Notes: generated by a model from the sequence alone, not told the origin. A stretch of DNA of 64,000 nt from a bacterium MS4 (GCA_000752215.1 CCFG01000010.1:333075-397074), one strand, 5' to 3'. Shown: positions 1 to 9,509, numbered from the stretch's first letter. Program-made: numbers and translations.

Positions 1-1
1 G

Positions 2-367
2 GTGGAGATTCAGAATCATACCTATAATCTTCATGAAAACAAAAACGGCAGGCTCGGAGCCGGAATGAAACGGGGAGAAAGCGTCAGCAGCTACACATCG
101 CTTCTGACAGAGGACCTCAGCAAAATGCAGGAGAAAGTAAAAGAGCATACCGGCGATATTCCCACCGCATTTGTTTATCCGTTCGGTGCCATCAGCGGCG
201 CGTCGGTACCGATCATCCGGAAGCTCGGCTTTCAGGCCAGCCTGACCTGCGAGAGCCGGATGAACTACATTACGGAGGACCCTGAATGCCTCTATGGCCT
301 CGGCAGATACCTCCGGCCCGGTAAAGTGACGACGGAGGCGTATTTCCGGAAAATCAAACTGGACTGA
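2..367 (+). CDS. Polysaccharide deacetylase (NodB family), 3' part only
   Basis: The gene runs in from the left edge, so its start is not visible. The remaining 121 residues contain the second NodB metal motif (His-Thr-x-x-x-His near residues 6-11) and the Tyr-Pro-Phe-Gly stretch typical of the motif 3 region. NodB-family enzymes remove N- or O-acetyl groups from cell-wall or exopolysaccharide sugars using a divalent metal. The substrate cannot be told from this piece. It ends 4 bases before the convergent P-type ATPase gene, with no obvious terminator between them. The family call is secure; the role is not. Confidence 0.85.
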   Translation: MEIQNHTYNLHENKNGRLGAGMKRGESVSSYTSLLTEDLSKMQEKVKEHTGDIPTAFVYPFGAISGASVPIIRKLGFQASLTCESRMNYITEDPECLYGLGRYLRPGKVTTEAYFRKIKLD

Positions 368-371
368 GAAC

Positions 372-2711
372 CTAATTTCCGATTTTTTTCATAATCACTT
401 TTTCTATCATATGCAGGATGGCGGCCATCAGGCTTGTGGCCACCAGGAACATGGGTACCAGCACCAGCACCATGGGCAGGGTCAGGTCCACCACGGCAAA
501 AAGCGGCTGGAAGAAAACCAGCGCGATGATAAAAGCGGAGGTCATGACGGAAAATAACGCGGCATGCTTCAGATTGAACGGCATGCAGACTTTAAATAGG
601 GTCATCAGGCCGGTATATCCGGTAATGATCACGGCAAGCGTGGAGATTTGCTCTTGTGTAAAATTCAGGAAGCCGGAAAGAAGCACGAGCAGAACGATGT
701 TCAGCGCCATTGTCAACGCGCCCGGAAGCGCTTTTTTGATCACGTTGACAATAAACCTGCCCCGGATCCGCTCCCGGTTTGGTTCGAGCGCCAGGATAAA
801 CGACGGGTAGCCGATGGTCACGGCGTTGATCAGCGTAAACTGAATCGGCTGGAAAGGGTAGTCGCAGCTGCAGAAGATGAATAGCACCGCGATAATTGCG
901 GAAAATATCGCCTTTACAAGAAACAGGGAGGCCGAGCGCTGCAGGTTGTTGATGGAGCGGCGCCCCTCGTTGACAATGCGGGGCATGCTTGCGAAATCCG
1001 AATCCAGAAGAACCACCTGCGAAACCGTTTTGGAAGCGTCGCTGCCGGAGGCCATCGCGATGCTGCAGTCGCTTTCCTTTAAGGCGAGCACGTCGTTCAC
1101 GCCGTCGCCGGTCATGGCGACCGTGCGCCCCCGCTCTTTTAACGCTTTGATCAGGTCAAGCTTCTGCTGCGGCGTAACGCGCCCGAATACGGCGTATCTC
1201 GCCGACGCTTCTTTCAGCTCTTCATAGGTTTTCAGCGTGGTCGCGTCAATATAGCTGTCGGCCTTTCTCAGCCCGGCCTTTTTGGCGATATTGGCGACCG
1301 TGACCGCGTTGTCGCCGGAAATTACTTTCAGATCGACGCCCTGGGAAGAAAAGTATTCCAGGGTCTTCTTTGCGTTCCTGCGGATTCTGTCGCTCAGGAG
1401 GATCAGCGCAAGGGGGGAGATGTCGGCGGGCAGTACGCCGCTGCCGTCCAGCGGATGTTTGCTGTGGGCCAGAAGCAGCACGCGCTGCCCCCGGGAGGAA
1501 TATTTCTCAACCTCCGGCCTGATCTGCTCAAAGCCGTCCTTCAGGACAAACTCGCCCGCGCCCACAAGAAAGCTGCCTGCTTCCTGAAAGCTCGCCCCGC
1601 TCCATTTTCGGGCGGAAGAAAACGCGACCGTATTTGTGCATTTCCACGCGGGGGGCTTGCGGTCCAGCGCCTTCAAGGCGTTGGAGGTCGGATTGTCGTC
1701 ATTGACCGCCTTCATCACCGCGGCGATCGCTTCTTCGACCTCCTGCCTGGAAATGTCGCACAGGGGGACAACGGCGTCCACCTGCATAGTTCCCTCCGTA
1801 ATGGTTCCTGTTTTGTCCAGACAGAGCGTATCCACGCGGGCGAGGGTCTCAATGGAATAGAGGTCCTGCACCAATGCTTTGTGGTGGGCCAGGCGCAGCA
1901 CGCTCACCGCCAGCACGACGCTGGTCAGAAGGACAAGCCCTTCCGGAATCATGCCAATCAGCGCGGCCACGGTGCTGACGACCGCGCGGTTGAAGGGTTG
2001 TCCCGAAATATAGATTTGTTTGTAAAACAGCATTAGGCCGATCGGGATAATTGAAAACCCGGTGTATTTGATGATTTTATTGATCCATGTCATGATTTCG
2101 GAATTCGGCTTTTTCAGATATTTGGCGCTTTGCGTGATTTTTGCCGCGTAATTTTCGACACCGATATGTTCGACCTGTGCAAGGCAGCTTCCGCTCCCGA
2201 TAAAGCTTCCGCTCAGAAGATGGTCGCCGCTTTTTTTGACGATCAGATCGGCTTCGCCCGTAATCAGCGCCTCGTTGACCTCGCATTCGCCGTCCGCGAC
2301 CACACAGTCGGCGCAGACCTGATTTCCGGAGGAAAGCACCATCATGTCGTCCAGCACCAGCTCGCTGACGGGAAGGTCCTGCCTGACACCGCCGCGCAGG
2401 ACATGCGCTTTCGGCGCAGCGATCAGCTTCAGCCGGTCGATCGTCTTTTTTGCCTTAATTTCCTGAATGGTTCCGATCAGGATGTTCGAAAAAATGACAC
2501 CCATAAACAGCAGGTTCTTGTAGGAACCCACCATTAAAATCAAGCCCGCGAGAATTGCATTTAATATATTGAAGGGCGTGATCAGGTTGCCGTGAATAAT
2601 TTGTCCGACCGTTTTGGTTTTTATTTCCTCTGTGCCGTTTATCAGACCCTGCCGGCGCCGCGCTTCCACTTCTTCTTCCGAAAGCCCGGAAATTTTGCTT
2701 GCATCCATCAT
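372..2711 (-). CDS. P-type cation-translocating ATPase, CtpE-like (probable Ca2+ transporter)
   Basis: A 779-residue integral membrane P-type ATPase. Visible motifs are TGEA in the actuator domain (about residue 150), IPEGLVLLTS in the ion-binding helix (about 255), the phosphorylated Asp in DKTGT (about 300) and the hinge MTGDGVND. The PEGL helix and the lack of N-terminal heavy-metal CxxC domains argue against Cu/Cd pumps. The IPEGLVLLTS wording is as I recall it from CtpE-type calcium transporters, so Ca2+ is the best guess for substrate. The start has a GGGGA ribosome binding site; a second Met lies one codon downstream. It is convergent with the deacetylase and divergent from the ligase-like gene. 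Confidence 0.85.
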   Translation of the reverse strand: MMDASKISGLSEEEVEARRRQGLINGTEEIKTKTVGQIIHGNLITPFNILNAILAGLILMVGSYKNLLFMGVIFSNILIGTIQEIKAKKTIDRLKLIAAPKAHVLRGGVRQDLPVSELVLDDMMVLSSGNQVCADCVVADGECEVNEALITGEADLIVKKSGDHLLSGSFIGSGSCLAQVEHIGVENYAAKITQSAKYLKKPNSEIMTWINKIIKYTGFSIIPIGLMLFYKQIYISGQPFNRAVVSTVAALIGMIPEGLVLLTSVVLAVSVLRLAHHKALVQDLYSIETLARVDTLCLDKTGTITEGTMQVDAVVPLCDISRQEVEEAIAAVMKAVNDDNPTSNALKALDRKPPAWKCTNTVAFSSARKWSGASFQEAGSFLVGAGEFVLKDGFEQIRPEVEKYSSRGQRVLLLAHSKHPLDGSGVLPADISPLALILLSDRIRRNAKKTLEYFSSQGVDLKVISGDNAVTVANIAKKAGLRKADSYIDATTLKTYEELKEASARYAVFGRVTPQQKLDLIKALKERGRTVAMTGDGVNDVLALKESDCSIAMASGSDASKTVSQVVLLDSDFASMPRIVNEGRRSINNLQRSASLFLVKAIFSAIIAVLFIFCSCDYPFQPIQFTLINAVTIGYPSFILALEPNRERIRGRFIVNVIKKALPGALTMALNIVLLVLLSGFLNFTQEQISTLAVIITGYTGLMTLFKVCMPFNLKHAALFSVMTSAFIIALVFFQPLFAVVDLTLPMVLVLVPMFLVATSLMAAILHMIEKVIMKKIGN

Positions 2712-2883
2712 GAATTTATCCCCGTCCGTGTATTAATCTTAATGAAATTCATTATACTATAGTCAGCCGCTTTTTTGTCATTGTAATAAATATTTGAAAA
2801 AAACTTCAAAATTTCGCAACAATTTCCGTCGAAATCACCAAATTGTGATTTGGCCAAGCGGGATATTCGATTGATAATTTACC

Positions 2884-2912
2884 TTGTTTCGTATTTGTAT
2901 TATGAGTATAAT
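2884..2912 (+). promoter_or_regulatory. Sigma-A-type promoter for the O-antigen-ligase-like gene
   Basis: TTGTTT at 2884-2889 and a perfect TATAAT at 2907-2912 with a 17-base spacer. It lies in the AT-rich 288-base gap between the divergent ATPase and ligase genes; nothing else was recognised in that gap. Confidence 0.6.
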
Positions 2913-2999
2913 TAAGCGGTATGAAATATCGTGGATAAATTGGGTCCACCGTTTAACAATGTAGGAATATGTGAAGAAAGGGGTCTGGCCCTTATCAGC

Positions 3000-4217
3000 A
3001 TGATAAACATTGATTTTCAGAAGACAAAGCTGCCTGTCCGGGATTTTGACAGTTTGCTCGTTTTGCTGCTGACAGTCTCTATTTTTACTCCCTTTTATTT
3101 CAGCGTTGCCGTAACCTGCGGGATCGCAGTGATGACGATGATGAACTGCAAAAAAAGGACGAAAGCTTTTTCGTCTCCGTACTCCAAATATCTGCTCGGC
3201 TTTTTAATCATTCCCTTTTTTGTGTCCGCCACCTATAACAATTACTGGGGCATGCTCTATGCCATTGTGATTCTGGCCGCCGCGACCTGTGCCTTTTATG
3301 TCAGAAGCGTCATGACGCGCCAGCTTTTCGATCAGGTCATGGATGTGTCCTGTATTGCGAGTATCTGGTGTGCGCTGATCGCGGTTTTTCAGAAGATCAC
3401 CGCTTACGGCGCCGCGCCCCGGTACCGCCCGGTTTCCGCGTTTCACAACGCGAACTGCTACGGCATGATGATTGAATTTATTATCATTATTGCCATCTAT
3501 CGGATTTTTACAAAGGCAAAAAACAAAAACTTTTATCTGGGCGTTATCGGCATCAATCTGGTCGGGCTTTATCTGTCGGCGAGCCTTTCGGCCTTCGTCG
3601 CCACCGCGTGCGCGATTATGACCGTCCTGCTTTACAAAAAGAGATACAGGCTGGCTGGCGGGCTGGTGCTGCTGGCCGTTGCTTTTCTTTCCGTCAGCCT
3701 CATTTTTCCGTCGATTTTCCCAAGGGGTCTTGAAGCGATCGACAGCACCTGCGGACAGCGGATTTCAATTTGGACAACCGCTATCAGGGGAATTGTACGC
3801 CATCCGTTTTTGGGAACCGGAGCACTGTCCTATCAGATGATCTGTGAGCAGCTGGGCGGGTACCAAACCTACCACTGCCATAATCTGCTGTTGGACACCC
3901 TGTTGAATTTCGGTTTTATCGGGTTTGGCGCAATCGGTTTTTATGTGGCTATGCAGCTGAAACTGCTGGCTCTGCGGTTTAAGAGCAATCTGGGCAGAGA
4001 TATGAATATTCTTGTCCTTGCCGCCGTCGTTGCGGTCTTCGTACACGGCCTTACCGATGTTACGATTTTCTGGATTCAGACGGGGATGCTGTTCCTGCTG
4101 ATGTTCTCGTCGACGGGTATCGGGTCGGAGTACCTCGAACAAAAGCTGCGTCTGCCTTCGCTCATTCCGGACTACGCCGAGGACGTCAAGGCACAGCCTG
4201 TCTACCTGAAAAACTGA
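3000..4217 (+). CDS. O-antigen ligase / polymerase (Wzy/WaaL superfamily) membrane protein
   Basis: About 405 residues with roughly ten hydrophobic segments and, in the C-terminal half, the extracytoplasmic pattern of O-antigen ligase proteins (GTGALSY followed by HCHNLLLDTLLNFG). In Gram-positives these proteins polymerise or ligate lipid-linked glycans on the outer membrane face. The start is set at ATG 3000; an AAAGGGG box ends 16 bases upstream, longer than ideal. An in-frame GTG at 2931 would add 23 residues but has no ribosome binding site and weak membrane character. No glycosyltransferase cluster is adjacent, so the glycan is unknown. Confidence 0.78.
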   Translation: MINIDFQKTKLPVRDFDSLLVLLLTVSIFTPFYFSVAVTCGIAVMTMMNCKKRTKAFSSPYSKYLLGFLIIPFFVSATYNNYWGMLYAIVILAAATCAFYVRSVMTRQLFDQVMDVSCIASIWCALIAVFQKITAYGAAPRYRPVSAFHNANCYGMMIEFIIIIAIYRIFTKAKNKNFYLGVIGINLVGLYLSASLSAFVATACAIMTVLLYKKRYRLAGGLVLLAVAFLSVSLIFPSIFPRGLEAIDSTCGQRISIWTTAIRGIVRHPFLGTGALSYQMICEQLGGYQTYHCHNLLLDTLLNFGFIGFGAIGFYVAMQLKLLALRFKSNLGRDMNILVLAAVVAVFVHGLTDVTIFWIQTGMLFLLMFSSTGIGSEYLEQKLRLPSLIPDYAEDVKAQPVYLKN

Positions 4218-4304
4218 TTTTTCGGTTTGGTCTTGACTTATCGAAGAAAAGAGACTATCATCTGCTTGTAGTTGAATAGTATGTGATAGCAATACGGTTT
4301 ATTG

Positions 4305-4335
4305 TCCCCCTGCCTCACAAAATCCGGCAGGGGGA
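4305..4335 (+). terminator. Stable GC hairpin between ligase gene and mgtA
   Basis: A 10-bp perfect stem (TCCCCCTGCC / GGCAGGGGGA) with an 11-base loop, followed by only a short T-poor ATTTCT. It may end the upstream transcript, or serve as an attenuator in the mgtA leader because it sits 40 bases before that start codon. Confidence 0.5.
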
Positions 4336-4375
4336 TTTCTATGCTTGATTCATTCCTGAAAGAGAGGTGCAAAAA

Positions 4376-7030
4376 ATGAAAAAGAATAAACTGCAGGCAA
4401 ACGGAATCAGCGCGCAGGCCATTGTGCAAAAGCTGGCGGAGTACTCCAGAATGGAGAAGTATATGCTGCTCTCCGCCCTGAAAACGAGAGAAAAGGGACT
4501 GGACATTGTCGATGTGGAAATGTTTTCCGAAGAGTACAAAAGCAATGAGATTTCCCATGAGAAGCCAAAGCCATGGTATGTGCAGCTGATTAAAGCCTTT
4601 GTCAACCCGTTCACCCTTGTTCTGCTGATCATTGCCGCGATTTCCTTCCTGACGGAGGTGGTCCTTGCGAAGCCGGACGAAAAAAGCCCGGCGGCCGTGA
4701 TCGTCATTCTTTTTCTGGTCCTGGTAAGCGGGGGGCTGCGCTTCTTTCAGGAATTCCGTTCCGGAAAGGAAGCGGAAGGGCTGAAATCCATGGTCAAGAC
4801 GACCGCGACGGTGATCCGCCGTGAAAACGGGCGGGAAGAGATCCCTATGGCGGAGCTGCTGCCCGGCGATATTGTTGTGCTGTCCGGCGGGGATATGATT
4901 CCCGCGGACGTGCGGATTTTAAAGGCAAAGGATTTGTTTGTCAGCCAGTCGGCGCTTACCGGCGAAGCCGAACCGGTGGAGAAATATCCGGAGCCGGATA
5001 AGACCACGGAGGGGCATAATCTGTTCGATCTGCGGAATATCTGCTTTATGGGGACCAATGTCATCAGCGGCGCCGCTACCGCCGTTGTGCTCGCCACCGG
5101 GGATTTCACCTATTTCGGCAATATGGCAAGGGAGCTTTCGGGCGACCGCGCGCCCACCAGCTTTGACAAGGGCGTCAACGCCGTCAGCTACCTTCTGATC
5201 CGCTTCATGCTGGTGATGGTGCCGGTCGTCTTCCTGATCAACGGCATCACGAAGCACGACTGGATCGAAGCGCTGCTGTTTGCCATTTCGGTCGCCATCG
5301 GCCTGACGCCGGAGATGCTGCCGATGATCGTGACCACCAACCTTGCCAAGGGCGCCGTCAGCATGTCGCGCCAGAAGACGGTGGTCAAGCACCTGAATTC
5401 CATCCAGAATTTCGGCGCGATGGATATCCTCTGCACCGATAAGACCGGTACGCTGACGCGCGACGAGATTATTATCGAACGCCATCTGAACGTACAGGGG
5501 GAGGAAGACATCCGCGTCCTGAAGCACGCCTACCTGAACAGCTATTTCCAGACCGGGCTGAAAAATCTGATCGACTTGGCCGTTATCGAAAAGGCCGGGG
5601 AAGAGAGCGTTACCTATCTGAACAATGAATACACAAAGGTCGATGAGATTCCGTTTGACTTTTCCCGCCGCAGAATGAGCGTTGTTCTGAAAAACAGGAC
5701 CGGAGAGGCGCAGGTGATCACCAAGGGCGCCGTGGAAGAGGTCATGGAGATCTGTTCCTTCTGCGAATACGACGGGAAGGTTGTCCCGCTGACCGGCGAG
5801 CTGCGCCGGCAGGTCGTGCGCATGACGGATGAGCTCAACGCACAGGGAATGAGAGTGATTGCGGTCGCGCAGAAAAAGAATCCGGCAGTGGAGGGCGTTT
5901 TCGGCGTCAAGGACGAAAGCGACATGACGCTGATGGGCTATCTCGGCCTTTTGGACCCGCCGAAGGAATCTGCCGCCACCGCCATACGGGCCCTGAAGGA
6001 GTACGGAGTACAGGTCAAGGTGCTGACCGGCGACAATGAAGGGGTTACGCAGAAAATCTGCGGCGAGGTCGGCCTGTCGGTTGACAAAATTCTGCTCGGC
6101 TCCCAACTGGAGAAAATGAGCGAGGACGAACTCTTAAAGCAGGTGGAGGATACCACTGTTTTCGCGAAGCTTTCCCCCGTTCAGAAGGCGCGCGTTGTCA
6201 ACGCGCTGCAGGAACTGGGCCATACCGTCGGGTTTATGGGTGACGGCATCAATGACGCGCAGGCGCTGAGCAAGGCGGATGTCGGGATTTCCGTGGATAC
6301 CGCGGTGGACATCGCCAAGGAGAGCGCCGACATCATCCTGCTGGAAAAAGACCTGATGGTGCTGGAACACGGCGTGATTGAGGGAAGAAAAATATTCGGA
6401 AATATTATCAAATACATTAAGATGACGGCAAGCTCCAATTTCGGCAATATGTTTTCCATGCTTGTTGCCAGCGCATTCCTGCCGTTTCTGCCGATGATGC
6501 CGGTACAGATTCTGGTACTGAACCTTCTGTACAACATTTCCCAGATTTCTATCCCGTGGGACAATATGGATGAGGATTACCTGCGCGTGCCGCGCAAATG
6601 GGAGGCTTCCAGCATCGGCAAATTCATGATCTTTATCGGGCCGGTCAGCTCCGTATTCGATATCGCGACTTATTTGCTGATGTGGTTTGTGTTCGGCTGC
6701 AATACGGCCTCCAATCCGGCGCTGGTCGCGCTGTTCAACGCCGGCTGGTTTGTGGAAAGCCTGATCTCGCAGACGCTGATCGTCCACCTGATCCGCACGC
6801 CGAAGCTGCCGTTTATCCAGAGCCGCGCGGCTTCTCCCGTTGTCCTTCTGACGACGGTGATTATGGCGATCGGCGTAGCGATCCCGTTCACGCCGCTCGG
6901 CGAATATCTTGGGCTGGCGGCTCTGCCGCTTCCTTATTTCGGCTGGCTGGCGGTGATCGTGCTGGGATATACCCTGCTTGCGCAGATCGTCAAGTCCCTC
7001 TATATCAGAAAAAATCATTCGTGGCTGTAA
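4376..7030 (+). CDS. mgtA: Magnesium-translocating P-type ATPase MgtA
   Basis: An 884-residue P3B-type ATPase that imports Mg2+ at ATP cost. Family landmarks are TGEAEPVEK in the actuator domain, PEMLPMIVTTNLAKGA in the ion-binding helix, the phospho-Asp in DKTGTLTRDE, the nucleotide-domain KGAVEE, and GFMGDGINDAQAL at the hinge. The MgtA/MgtB-specific SRQKTVVKHLNSIQNFG stretch precedes the phosphorylation site. The ATG at 4376 has an AGAGAGG box 8 bases upstream and is preferred to the in-frame GTG at 4367. It stands as a single gene ending at a strong bidirectional terminator. No canonical M-box riboswitch is recognisable in the short 158-base leader. Confidence 0.95.
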   Translation: MKKNKLQANGISAQAIVQKLAEYSRMEKYMLLSALKTREKGLDIVDVEMFSEEYKSNEISHEKPKPWYVQLIKAFVNPFTLVLLIIAAISFLTEVVLAKPDEKSPAAVIVILFLVLVSGGLRFFQEFRSGKEAEGLKSMVKTTATVIRRENGREEIPMAELLPGDIVVLSGGDMIPADVRILKAKDLFVSQSALTGEAEPVEKYPEPDKTTEGHNLFDLRNICFMGTNVISGAATAVVLATGDFTYFGNMARELSGDRAPTSFDKGVNAVSYLLIRFMLVMVPVVFLINGITKHDWIEALLFAISVAIGLTPEMLPMIVTTNLAKGAVSMSRQKTVVKHLNSIQNFGAMDILCTDKTGTLTRDEIIIERHLNVQGEEDIRVLKHAYLNSYFQTGLKNLIDLAVIEKAGEESVTYLNNEYTKVDEIPFDFSRRRMSVVLKNRTGEAQVITKGAVEEVMEICSFCEYDGKVVPLTGELRRQVVRMTDELNAQGMRVIAVAQKKNPAVEGVFGVKDESDMTLMGYLGLLDPPKESAATAIRALKEYGVQVKVLTGDNEGVTQKICGEVGLSVDKILLGSQLEKMSEDELLKQVEDTTVFAKLSPVQKARVVNALQELGHTVGFMGDGINDAQALSKADVGISVDTAVDIAKESADIILLEKDLMVLEHGVIEGRKIFGNIIKYIKMTASSNFGNMFSMLVASAFLPFLPMMPVQILVLNLLYNISQISIPWDNMDEDYLRVPRKWEASSIGKFMIFIGPVSSVFDIATYLLMWFVFGCNTASNPALVALFNAGWFVESLISQTLIVHLIRTPKLPFIQSRAASPVVLLTTVIMAIGVAIPFTPLGEYLGLAALPLPYFGWLAVIVLGYTLLAQIVKSLYIRKNHSWL

Positions 7031-7033
7031 CGC

Positions 7034-7070
7034 AAAGAAGGGCCTGAGCTTCCCGCTCAGACCCTTCTTT
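7034..7070. terminator. Bidirectional terminator between mgtA and the LysM-GH18 gene
   Basis: AAAGAAGGG plus CCTGAGC pairs with GCTCAG plus CCCTTCTTT around a 5-base loop, with A and T tails on both sides. It serves both convergent genes. Confidence 0.85.
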
Positions 7071-7074
7071 CTGC

Positions 7075-8358
7075 TTATCTTACTTTTCTGACATTGTACA
7101 TGGAGTTCAGCACGATCCAGTTCTGGGGGAAGAAACTGTTGATGGTCCAGTAGCTGACACCTCCCAGATTGTATTGATCCACCAGCCTGAGCTTCGCCTG
7201 AATGCTTCGGGCATCCTCGAACCAGACGACGTGCTGTTTTCCGTTTTCATAGTAATTGAAGAAGGGGGACTGCGCCTCCTCGTCGAACATGATCTGCGCG
7301 CCCACTCTGGACGCCAGGCTGACGGCGCCGGGGTTGGTCAGCGAGCGGGCGGCGCTGCCCTGAACGAAGGGAAGCGTCCAGTCGTAGCCGTAATTGGGAA
7401 TCCCCATCAGGATTTTTTTGCTGGGAATGACGGAAACGGCGTATTGCAGCACATTCTCCACCAGATTGACCGGGGCGACCGCGCGGGGCGGCCCATAGGT
7501 GTAGCCCCATTCGTAGGTCATCAGGATAACATGGTCCACAAGGGTGCCATGCGTGGCATAGTCGTGCGCCTCGTACAGCAGCCCCGTCTGTCCCTCGCTG
7601 GTTTTCGGCGCGAGAGCGGTGGTAACGGTATAGCCCAGCGGATGCAGCCTGTCGACGACCTTTTTGATAAAGCTGTTATAGTTGTTCTTATCATTTGGAA
7701 AGATATATTCAAAATCGATATCCAGCCCGTAATACTGTTTTGCGTTCAGCGTCCTTACGATATTTTCCAAAAGGGTATTCTGAATATCCGGATTCGCCAG
7801 AATGGTATGGGCCAGATCGCTGTTAAAGCTGGCTCCCTCCTGAATGTTGGTGATGACCATCATGGGACCGACATTCTGATTCCATGCGGCCTGAATCAGC
7901 GGGGTGTCCTGTATGGGGGCCAGACTGCCGTCCGGACGGACCTGATAGCTGAAAATGCTGAGATAGGTGAGATGGGGCAGGGTGTTGTCAAGCGTAGTGG
8001 TGTTGATGTTTGGGAAAGCGTATCCGTTTACATCGATGGTTCCCAGCTTTTCGGTGGAAAGGGGGATCGTAATGACCTGGCCTGCCCTGATTCTGGAGGG
8101 GTCGGTGATGGAAGGATTCGCGCTCAGAATGCGGAACACCGTGGTGTCGTAGCGCCGGGCGATGGAATACAGCGATTCTCCGGAAGCCACGGTATGGTCG
8201 ACACTGTCCGCGTCCACCACAATCGCCTGCCCGATCATCAGCCGTTCCGTGTTTTCCAGACTGTTGTCGGCAATGATTTTTTGTATGGAAACGCCGTAAC
8301 GTCTGGAGAGGGAATAGATGCTGTCCCCCTGCCGCACGATATGTATCACCAAATCCAT
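7075..8358 (-). CDS. LysM-GH18 peptidoglycan hydrolase (SleL/YaaH-type spore cortex enzyme)
   Basis: A 427-residue protein with two N-terminal LysM repeats (about 5-50 and 54-98) followed by a glycoside hydrolase 18 barrel. The catalytic strand reads GLDIDFEYI (DxDxE, about residue 213). This layout matches SleL/YaaH, N-acetylglucosaminidases that act on cortex muropeptides in germinating spores. There is no signal peptide, as in the spore-associated family members, which reach the spore from the mother cell. The start is the ATG at 8358 behind AAGGAAAAGG; a GTG directly before it is a weaker option. The TipA-like regulator downstream of its promoter side is divergent. Confidence 0.88.
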   Translation of the reverse strand: MDLVIHIVRQGDSIYSLSRRYGVSIQKIIADNSLENTERLMIGQAIVVDADSVDHTVASGESLYSIARRYDTTVFRILSANPSITDPSRIRAGQVITIPLSTEKLGTIDVNGYAFPNINTTTLDNTLPHLTYLSIFSYQVRPDGSLAPIQDTPLIQAAWNQNVGPMMVITNIQEGASFNSDLAHTILANPDIQNTLLENIVRTLNAKQYYGLDIDFEYIFPNDKNNYNSFIKKVVDRLHPLGYTVTTALAPKTSEGQTGLLYEAHDYATHGTLVDHVILMTYEWGYTYGPPRAVAPVNLVENVLQYAVSVIPSKKILMGIPNYGYDWTLPFVQGSAARSLTNPGAVSLASRVGAQIMFDEEAQSPFFNYYENGKQHVVWFEDARSIQAKLRLVDQYNLGGVSYWTINSFFPQNWIVLNSMYNVRKVR

Positions 8359-8483
8359 CACACCTTTTCCTTATAAAAATGGCGGTAAAGCGGCTGTCCT
8401 TTCTTTGCGCAGAACCGCTTTCTACCAGTATATGTGAGGAAATTCCGGCGTATTCCTGCCCAAAAGAGCGCAGCGGTAAAACT

Positions 8484-8584
8484 ATAGTAATTCCATTTCA
8501 GTTTGCAAGACAAAACACGTTCCTCCCCCGCCAAAGGCGGGGAAGGAACGCAACCTTATTGCAGAATTAACTGGAGATGCTGTA
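8484..8584. repeat. Dispersed hairpin repeat, copy A
   Basis: About 101 bp, nearly identical to 20364-20460. A central GC-rich hairpin (CGTTCCTCCCCCGCC, AAA loop, GGCGGGGAAGGAACG) is flanked by imperfect terminal inverted repeats (ATAGTAATTCCATTTCAGTT against AACTGGAGATGCTGTA). There is no coding content. It lies in the gap between the LysM-GH18 gene and the MerR gene. Confidence 0.85.
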
Positions 8585-8613
8585 GAAAAAAATCGATTGG
8601 AAAAAACAGGCTA

Positions 8614-8644
8614 TTGACATTGACGTAACGGAAAGGTGTATGAT
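8614..8644 (+). promoter_or_regulatory. MerR-type promoter with 19-bp spacer
   Basis: TTGACA (8614-8619) and TATGAT (8639-8644) are separated by exactly 19 bases. MerR-family activators characteristically use such over-long spacers and twist the DNA to align the two elements. The regulator gene starts 23 bases downstream, so it probably controls itself. Confidence 0.7.
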
Positions 8645-8666
8645 CTTTTTGCAGGGAGGGGATTTC

Positions 8667-9434
8667 ATGGAATACACGATTCAGAAGCTGGCGCGGCTGT
8701 CGGGTGTCAGCACACGTACGCTGCGGTACTATGATGAGATCAATATTCTCAAGCCGGCGAGGATCAACTCATCAGGATACCGTATCTACGGGCAGGATCA
8801 GGTCGACCGTCTGCAGCAGATCCTGTTTTACCGCGAGCTGGACGTCAGCCTGGAGGAAATAGGGAAGATCCTCAGCGCACCGGATTTTACCGTGAAGGAC
8901 GCGCTGAGTTCCCACCGTGAGAAGCTCCTTGCCAAAAGGGCGCGGCTCGACGCGCTCATCGCCAATGTGGAAAAAACACTGGCTTACGCGAAAGGAGAGA
9001 CAGATATGGCCGATCAGGAAAAATTTGAAGGCTTTAAGCAGAAGCTCGTTGACGAAAACGAACGGAAATACGGAGCGGAAATCCGTGAGAAGTACGGAGA
9101 AGAAGCGGTAGACAGAAGCAACCGGAAGCTGAAGAATATGACGCAGGAAGAGTACGACCGGGTTACCGCTCTGGGTGAGGAAATCATGCAGACGCTTCTC
9201 AGCGCCTACCGGACGGGGGACCCCGCCGGGGAGCTTGCGCAGCGGGCGGCGGACCTGCACCGTCAGTGGCTGACCTTCTATTGGGACAGCTACAGCAGGG
9301 AAGCACACGCCGGGGTCGCGCAGATGTATGTGGACGATCCGCGCTTCACCGCCTATTATGATAAGCACCAGCCGGGGCTGGCTGCGTTTCTGCGTGACGC
9401 GGTTTTCGTCTACACCGGTACAAAAAGCGAATAA
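8667..9434 (+). CDS. MerR-family regulator with TipAS-type drug-binding domain
   Basis: 255 residues. An N-terminal MerR winged helix (YTIQKLARLSGVSTRTLRYY, residues 3-22) leads into a dimerisation coil, then a C-terminal all-helical TipAS-like domain (about 120-250, with EEYDRVTALGEEIMQ and HAGVAQMYVDDPRF). TipAL-type proteins bind thiopeptides or other drugs and activate their own and efflux promoters. The start ATG follows GGGAGGGG; an upstream ATG at 8640 overlaps the -10 element and is rejected. No efflux gene is adjacent, so the target beyond itself is unknown. Confidence 0.88.
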   Translation: MEYTIQKLARLSGVSTRTLRYYDEINILKPARINSSGYRIYGQDQVDRLQQILFYRELDVSLEEIGKILSAPDFTVKDALSSHREKLLAKRARLDALIANVEKTLAYAKGETDMADQEKFEGFKQKLVDENERKYGAEIREKYGEEAVDRSNRKLKNMTQEEYDRVTALGEEIMQTLLSAYRTGDPAGELAQRAADLHRQWLTFYWDSYSREAHAGVAQMYVDDPRFTAYYDKHQPGLAAFLRDAVFVYTGTKSE

Positions 9435-9445
9435 GCATAAAAGGA

Positions 9446-9480
9446 AAGCGGCGGACAGGATTTTATCCTGTCCGCCGCTT
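9446..9480. terminator. Bidirectional terminator after the MerR gene
   Basis: A 16-bp stem (AAGCGGCGGACAGGAT and its complement) with a very short loop, shared with the convergent DUF169 gene. Confidence 0.85.
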
Positions 9481-9509
9481 ATCTGTATATAGAATTATCT
9501 GTACTGAAA

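Noticed and set aside
4218-4375. M-box magnesium riboswitch before mgtA
   Set aside because: The leader is short and shows only one simple hairpin, without the three-stem M-box arrangement.
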